DNA of 64,000 nt from Cryptomeria japonica. Taxonomy: Eukaryota; Streptophyta; Pinopsida; Cupressales; Cupressaceae. Shown here piece by piece: positions 58,760 through 64,000 of the stretch. The notes beneath the pieces are model-generated. The model saw only the letters and a program-made list of their open reading frames with translations, was not told where the DNA came from and made no database searches. The DNA lies in assembly GCF_030272615.1 (NCBI RefSeq), contig NC_081410.1, positions 115,169,140 through 115,233,139 of the forward strand, given 5' to 3'. How positions within the stretch are numbered: the stretch's first letter is position 1; each line of letters begins with the position of its first letter. Made by a program: the position numbers and the translations under genes.

Positions 58760-61320
58760 TCTTTATCTTACATTGTTAATTAGCATAAACAAAAGCATTA
58801 TAATTGGATAGCCAAGATGGTTTGCATGGCATATAGTTTGGGAGAGGAAAATGTATGTTCTAATAAGTCCATTTAACATGCCCTCATTAGGGACAAAGTG
58901 AAAAGCATTTTTTGAGTTGGATTTGGAGTCATAGAATAAGATGAAAGGGCCTTTTAAAAATAGATCAAAGGAGAAAGCTAGGAAGTTCATTTTGTTTATC
59001 CCTTTCATAAATTCTAATGAAGCTATGGAGTATTTTGTGGAAATGGAGAGAAAAGATTGAAAAACGACATTTTCTTTGTTTGTTTGACATTGAAAACCCA
59101 TTGTCTCAAAAATTCTTTGATGACCAGATAGATATGTGCAATCTAGGGTAAGAAATTAGGTTTGTCTGTTTCATTTTGTTGCATGTTGCAAACAGGATTT
59201 TTGTGTGTGTTTAAGAATGGGGATATGCAAAAAAAGGTGTAATATAGCAATTTTTTTTGGAGTGTTAGACACCATGTTTAGAGATTTTTCATGGGATCCT
59301 ATCCCTAGCCTTGAAGATGATGTGCTATAATCCCCCCCTAGATGGATATAATTTTGCAATGTCTCATCAAACTTGTGGGTTTTGCTCTCATAGGTTTTGA
59401 AACTTTTGGGAGAGGTGATAAATATTGAGGACACTAGGTCCTCTCTTTTGTATATGAATGCCAAGATATTGATTTCTTTTTAATGCCTATCTCATATCCC
59501 ATCTATTCTTTCCTCTAATGTTCATGGCGTTGAAATTGTGTGTCAAATAAATGGGCCTGGAGGCCTTAACTTATGCTTCCTTTGTGCAAATGAACAGTTG
59601 AGGAATAAGTGCCATCTTGTAAAGAAAGATAACTGAGGATGTTTAATGAAAATGAGGAAACTAGGGGCACTAAAACTGCCCTCCAATAAATCCAAGAATG
59701 ACATTTCTCATTGTTTTAAACTATAATGAATATGTAGTTATTCTAGCTGAAAATTGTGATATTGTCAACACTAGTCCCCAACATTTAAATTGTCAAAAGA
59801 CCCTTGGGAACTACCTTAGTAGGGTGTGAGAAATTGGGAGGAAAGAATATTTTGGATAAAAATAAAAGGGTTTTTGATAGTCTTATTGGCTCTCAACCCT
59901 TGTTTAATTTTAGTTAGAATTTCACGCACTCTACCTTGTCCCAAAATAATGGAACTTCTAGAATTTTGGTAATGAAAATGTAGTTAAACTAGGGGTAATT
60001 CCTCATTTGTTATAATAAAAAAATGATTGTGTTCAATGTGGTTTATGTCTAATGGAATGTAAATTTTGAAAATACATGACAAAAATGGGAATGCTAAGCA
60101 TTTGTTGGCAAGAGTGGGGCAAAAGTGAGGGAAGAGGGTGATTTGGATAGCCCTCATCTTGAAGGCCTTGGAAGAAAGAAGGAATCTAGGCCTCCCCTTT
60201 GCTAGCTTGTTTTTAGAATTTGTTTAGAAGTAACTTTCCCCCTTCAATAATCCTCTTTCCTTTCCTTTTAATGAACTTGAGGTTAATGATATGAGGGTTA
60301 TGGTTAGGAACTTAATAATTTTAGACTTAGGTTGGATTTTTCATTGCTCTAGAAGATAAAAATTTCTTGGTTTCAGATTGGAATGTGCATGCAAATACAT
60401 TTGATGTGAGGGAAGATATTTTTCCACTAATTATCATTAAGGAGGGGGAGACCTGACCATATTAATGCATTCTAGATGGGCCAATTTAATTTAGGGTTTT
60501 GGTTGCTCTACCTATAATAGGGTTTTATAGATTCTTTTTTCTATTGAAGGGAAATATTTTAGAATATGTCCAATATATGCACTAAATGACTATAGGGAAA
60601 GGTTTCAAATGTGTGACTAGTTGACTTGTCATATACTAGTTTGTGTCTTGATCATTGGAGGTGATTTTAACATGATAGGGGATGAGCATAACTTGGGTGG
60701 TTGTAAATTTGATTAGAAAGATAATGAATTATCATTTTTGTCTAAGTTCAAGAGGAAAGGAAATGTTATAAGCCATCTATATAGACAAAAATATGTTCAA
60801 TATATGCATTGAATGACTATAGGGAAAGGTTTGAAATGTATGACTAGTAAATACTTGTCATATACGAGGTCGTCTCTTGATCATTTGAGGTGATTTTAAC
60901 ATGATAAAAGATGAGGACAACTTAGATAGTTGTAGATTATTTGATTGGGAAGACAATGAATTGTTTTATGTTTTATCTTAGTTTAAAAGGAAAAGAAATT
61001 TTGTTGAACATCTATATAAATGCAAATATGATAGCAAAGGAATCTAGTTTACATAGATTAACTTTCAAAAAGGTCCCAAAACATTTTTCTCTAGGTTAGA
61101 TAGGGTCTACTTGGACAAGAGTTTCTTTGGTGTAATTTTTCCTTGCATAACAAAGTTGTCCAAGTCCTTCCACACTCCTTATATGCCCACCATCCCATTG
61201 AAATGTAATTTTTTCAAGCTACAACCTATAAGCTTAATAAAATTTCTAAAGATATATAAAAAAGAAGGTTACACATTTGAAGCACCACAATTGTGCAAAT
61301 TGTATTAATAAATTGGTAAT
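58760..61320 (+). pseudogene. Heavily decayed L1-type LINE relic
   Basis: On the plus strand an ORF1-like zinc knuckle trace (LCFLCANEQLRNKC, about 59570-59614) is followed by endonuclease traces: GDFNMI at 60660 and again at 60889, then FFSRLDRVYLD near 61085. No RT is left. Very many stops indicate great age. It differs in orientation and state from the LINE in intron 3. Confidence 0.55.
60566..61020 (+). repeat. 227-bp tandem duplication inside the LINE endonuclease relic
   Basis: The copies start at 60566 and 60793 with ATGT(C/T)CAATATATGCA and share GACTATAGGGAAAGGTTT, GGTGATTTTAACATGATA and the trailing CATCTATATA. They differ by substitutions and small indels, so the duplication is old. 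Confidence 0.8.
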
Positions 61321-62655
61321 TGGGATAGAATTGTAGAATCCATTCATAATTTCTTAAGACTCTATGGTAGAAATAAGGTAAATAAAAAACAAGGTAAGGA
61401 TGAGAGCTCAGAATATTAGGCACATTCAAGAGATTCTTATTCATGTTGAAATGTAGCTACAAATGTTCCCACGCGATGCGATAATTCAAAGAAGGTTGTG
61501 TATGCGAGGTGACCCCGATGCAGTTATTGCCAGAGATGCATACAGTAGACAAAAACTAGACTATTAACAATAAACCAACTCTGCTGAGGCACCAAATAGA
61601 AATGGGTTATATTCGCCTGAGCAGAGGCTTGCAAAATGCCTTAAAAATCTAGCAAGACAGACATACATAAACAAGTCACTGTAAGCTTCAAATCATAAAT
61701 ATGAAAGTCCTCATCCATCTAATAAATAACTGATAACTTTTTATCTCTCAGTGGATCAGTTATTTATTGGTTGAAGTCAAGGTCAACAAAGAGGTCATGT
61801 AGGTAAATGATACAAATCATCAACGAATTAAAATAAAGTTGCACCAAAGCAAACATCAGAAGCATCTTGAACAAAGAAAAGGTGAACGGTAAAAGACAAA
61901 AGTAATCTACTAAAACAAAACTGTACCTAAATCAATATCAGAGGTATCTGTAGAAAGTATGGAAAGCTAGAAAAGTTCTAGCTGTGAAAGTAGATGTTCA
62001 CATTGCAAACTTATTTGATAAAATCAAGTTCATAGGAAAGAGTTTAAGAAAAGTTCATAGGAAAGAGTTTAAGAAAAGTTTCTTTATATGTAAGTGCACA
62101 ATAATGAGACATCCAATTTTTATTTTTCTTGAAATGTAGGTGTGATATAGAAATTTGAAGTAAATTTGATTTAGCATAAATTTGATTGTAAGTACTAATA
62201 TCAAAAAAAATTATTTAATTTTTCTTGAATATATTGATAATGAAAATTCAAAACAAATTATTTCACCCAAGATCTTAAATACTGAAAATGAGTGATTATG
62301 ATGACCTTAAAAAAAATAATTGTCAAAAAAAATAACATAGAAGTTCCATTTGGATAGAAAATAAACACCCAAATAAGAAAACAATAGAATGAATGGGATT
62401 AGAACCAACAATGAAAAGGTCTTGTAGTAGTAAAAAAATATATTCCAATTCTGCTGCATTGAAAAGATCCACTAGTGATAATCTCATCAAGAGAATGCAA
62501 TAACCTAGACCGAGTTTCTTCGTGAGGTACAATAACCTGCAAAATATGATAAAGGTGTTAGGCTCTCTTTGACAGTGTCCCCAAAAGAAGCATTCAATGT
62601 AAAATACTAAAATTCAAATGCAGCAGCAACAACTTTATAGAAAAATGAAAACACA
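61321..62655. other. Intergenic/intronic stretch, little structure
   Basis: I see only a short direct repeat AAGTTCATAGGAAAGAGTTT (62025 and 62050) and the candidate exon listed separately at 62400-62536. The rest shows nothing recognisable. Confidence 0.45.
62400..62536 (-). CDS. Candidate exon of an unidentified minus-strand gene
   Basis: On the minus strand a polypyrimidine/TTTTGCAG acceptor at 62540-62537 opens a frame that reads VIVPHEETRSRLLHSLDEII before a stop near 62399; a donor inside it is not clear. The amino-acid composition is protein-like and the frame joins in phase to the donor at 63400. I do not recognise the product. Confidence 0.35.
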
Positions 62656-62940
62656 TATAACCATTTATTTATTTTTTGATCGGTAAAGGCAGAGCCAGAT
62701 TTATATTAATTTTGGTTAAATACATAGATTATTCTCTGAGTTCCATAACATTCCAAAAACCCCTGTTCTCAGAGAGCTCAACAAAACATAGTTCCCTCCA
62801 AGGGTTGGAGACCTTTAGGCTTATGGTTTAGCCATTTTATCAGAGCTGTTAAAAATTTAATAGTCTAGAAAAAATTAAAGGACTATTAACGATAATGGCA
62901 GATTTCCAACTGCCTAGAACCAGAGTATAACCATTTATTT
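62656..62940 (-). mobile_element. 5'-truncated LINE tail with perfect 15-bp target-site duplication
   Basis: TATAACCATTTATTT occurs at 62656-62670 and again at 62926-62940. The 255 bp between them end on the minus strand with TTACCGATCAAAAAA, an A-tail typical of L1-mediated retroposition. No coding sequence remains. A SINE is less likely because no A/B boxes are evident. Confidence 0.85.
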
Positions 62941-63400
62941 TGTATGGATATTTCAACAAAATTGAGAATGTTTAACAATGATCCAAGAACATGAATTTCA
63001 ATAGATCTCAGTACGTTCGCAGAGCCATGCCTATCTCGTACCATATAACATGATGCAATAGAAAACTTACACTATATAAATTACAACAAAAATTAATCAC
63101 ATTTAAAAATAAAACAATTGTAAAGATCAACATATTGTACAACACATTTGTACAAATGCAGCATAGCGTAACCTTAAAAAAACCCACTGATAGCCTGTGC
63201 ACATGAAGTAATTAATATATTGTTTTTCTAGGTGTGAGATCTAACTTTACACAGAACCAATGCCTTCATTTAACATATAACAATATAATTGTTTATTCTC
63301 TTTTTTAATTATAAAAGATTTAAACTTGGCATCATTGAAATGTCTACAACAGAATTGTTTTAAAATGTAATAACTGCAAAATCATAACAAGTGAGTTACC

Positions 63401-63437
63401 TCAATATTGTGCTCAAACAGTGGCATGCTGTCAATGA
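63401..63437 (-). CDS. Candidate exon (MPLFEHNIE) with GTAACT donor
   Basis: On the minus strand ATGCCACTGTTTGAGCAC... ends ATTGAG|GTAACT at 63400. It encodes MPLFEHNIE in phase with the exon at 62536. An acceptor-like GACAG precedes it. A diverged copy lies at 63691-63735. Unidentified gene; low support. Confidence 0.3.
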
Positions 63438-63690
63438 ATTTTTTTTCCCAAAATGAAGCGAACTTAATCAATCTCCCTACATCTACTACTTTCAATTAAG
63501 TTTCTGGATCTACCATTTTTCCCCTTCAGTCCACGAATTTTTGGGGCCAGGTTTGGTTGAGGCACAATATCGAACTATGGAATTAAAAATGTTGGGGTTT
63601 TACAGTCCTTGGAATGAAAAAAAAACAGTTCCAGCAGTGTATAGATTCTTTAAAGATAAAACTCATTGAAACCAGGGCAAGTGTCTTACC

Positions 63691-63735
63691 TAAATATTCT
63701 GCACAAAATGTGTCATGCTGTCAACGATGCAATGA
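63691..63735 (-). pseudogene. Diverged duplicate of the 63401 exon
   Basis: GTTGACAGCATGACACATTTTGTGCAG then AATATTTAG|GTAAGA parallels the 63401 exon and its donor. In the corresponding frame it ends in TAG, so it would not be used productively. Confidence 0.35.
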
Positions 63736-63799
63736 GGAAAAAAGGGCAGAGTACGCAGGAGCATATACTGAGCAGTGAAATGCATGGATGTTGAATTAC

Positions 63800-64000
63800 A
63801 CTGCTGTTACTTTCTTCTCCGCCTCTGCTGGAACCCCTATCACCAGCTCCACCAACACCACGCCCGATGCCTCCACCTCCTATGCTCGGCCTCCCACCTC
63901 CGCCTCCACCACCGCGCCCGCCGCCGCGGCCACGCCAGCCGCTACTGCTGGAAAAGCCCTCTTTTGCCCTTGGTACTCCTAAAGCAGCCCTTTTTTCTTC
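63800..64000 (-). CDS. Gly/Arg-rich coding segment, partial at window edge
   Basis: On the minus strand one frame is open from the edge and reads GWRGRGGGRGGGGGGG then IGRGVGGAGDRGSSRGG. This RGG-like composition is common in RNA-binding or snoRNP proteins. The local GC content is far above the surroundings, as in a first exon or CpG-rich promoter-proximal region. It may belong with the candidate exons at 62.4-63.4 kb. Plus-strand frames here are Pro/Thr/Ala shadows. Confidence 0.4.

Noticed and set aside
1-64000. tRNA, rRNA or other structured RNA genes
   Set aside because: I looked for tRNA A/B-box pairs and cloverleaf arms by eye and found no convincing candidate; a covariance-model scan would be decisive.

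Overview
The window looks like nuclear DNA of a seed plant with a very large, transposon-filled genome. A conifer or other gymnosperm is my best guess. The basis is nested, decayed plant-type LTR retrotransposons, DUF4283/zinc-knuckle relics, plant L1 LINEs and one host gene spread over 12.6 kb by long introns. The species assignment is inference; no organelle or bacterial signature is seen.

Layout. (A) 1-8717, minus strand: 5' part of a Tat-lineage Ty3/gypsy element (E1) with linker, G-patch, protease, gag, a 3 kb leader, PBS and 5' LTR; its RT and integrase lie left of the window. E1 sits inside a decayed DUF4283/zinc-knuckle coding relic (8718-10160). (B) 10492-32518, plus strand: an old Ty1/copia-type element (E2) of Sirevirus-like architecture, with about 1 kb LTRs, an initiator-Met-tRNA-type PBS, a coiled-coil gag with three zinc knuckles, no visible protease/integrase/RT, a giant unrecognised second ORF, and four polypurine tracts before the 3' LTR. 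(C) 15449-30425, plus strand: a younger, almost complete Tat-lineage Ty3/gypsy element (E3) inserted into the giant ORF of E2. It carries gag, protease, G-patch, RT, two RNase H modules, integrase, an antisense plant-mobile-domain ORF, a GCGCT-motif array, PPT and LTRs. Conceptually removing E3 and one target-site copy restores the E2 reading frame across the junction. (D) 32519-37119: relic coding fragments and a palindromic tandem repeat.

(E) 37120-49766, plus strand: the one convincing host gene, seven exons encoding a 482-residue ankyrin-repeat/AAA ATPase of the CbxX/CfqX (CbbX-like) type. Every junction has GT/AG borders and the frame is intact. Intron 1 is largely a degenerate tandem repeat, intron 3 holds a full-length but decayed antisense L1 LINE, and intron 6 holds a fold-back element.

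(F) 49767-64000: mostly unannotatable intergenic DNA, with the 3' end of a third Tat-like element (E4; PPT and LTR at 57.7 kb), a decayed plus-strand LINE with an internal 227-bp tandem duplication, a short LINE tail insert with a perfect 15-bp target-site duplication, and candidate minus-strand exons of an unidentified gene near the right edge, including a Gly/Arg-rich stretch.

Most in-frame stops in the retroelements are one C-to-T change from Arg CGA or Gln CAA/CAG, as expected from decay of methylated, silenced DNA. The most unusual items are the pol-less E2 with its giant ORF, the antisense mobile-domain ORF of E3, the G-patch after the protease in both Tat elements, and the GCGCTA-type motif arrays in their non-coding parts.
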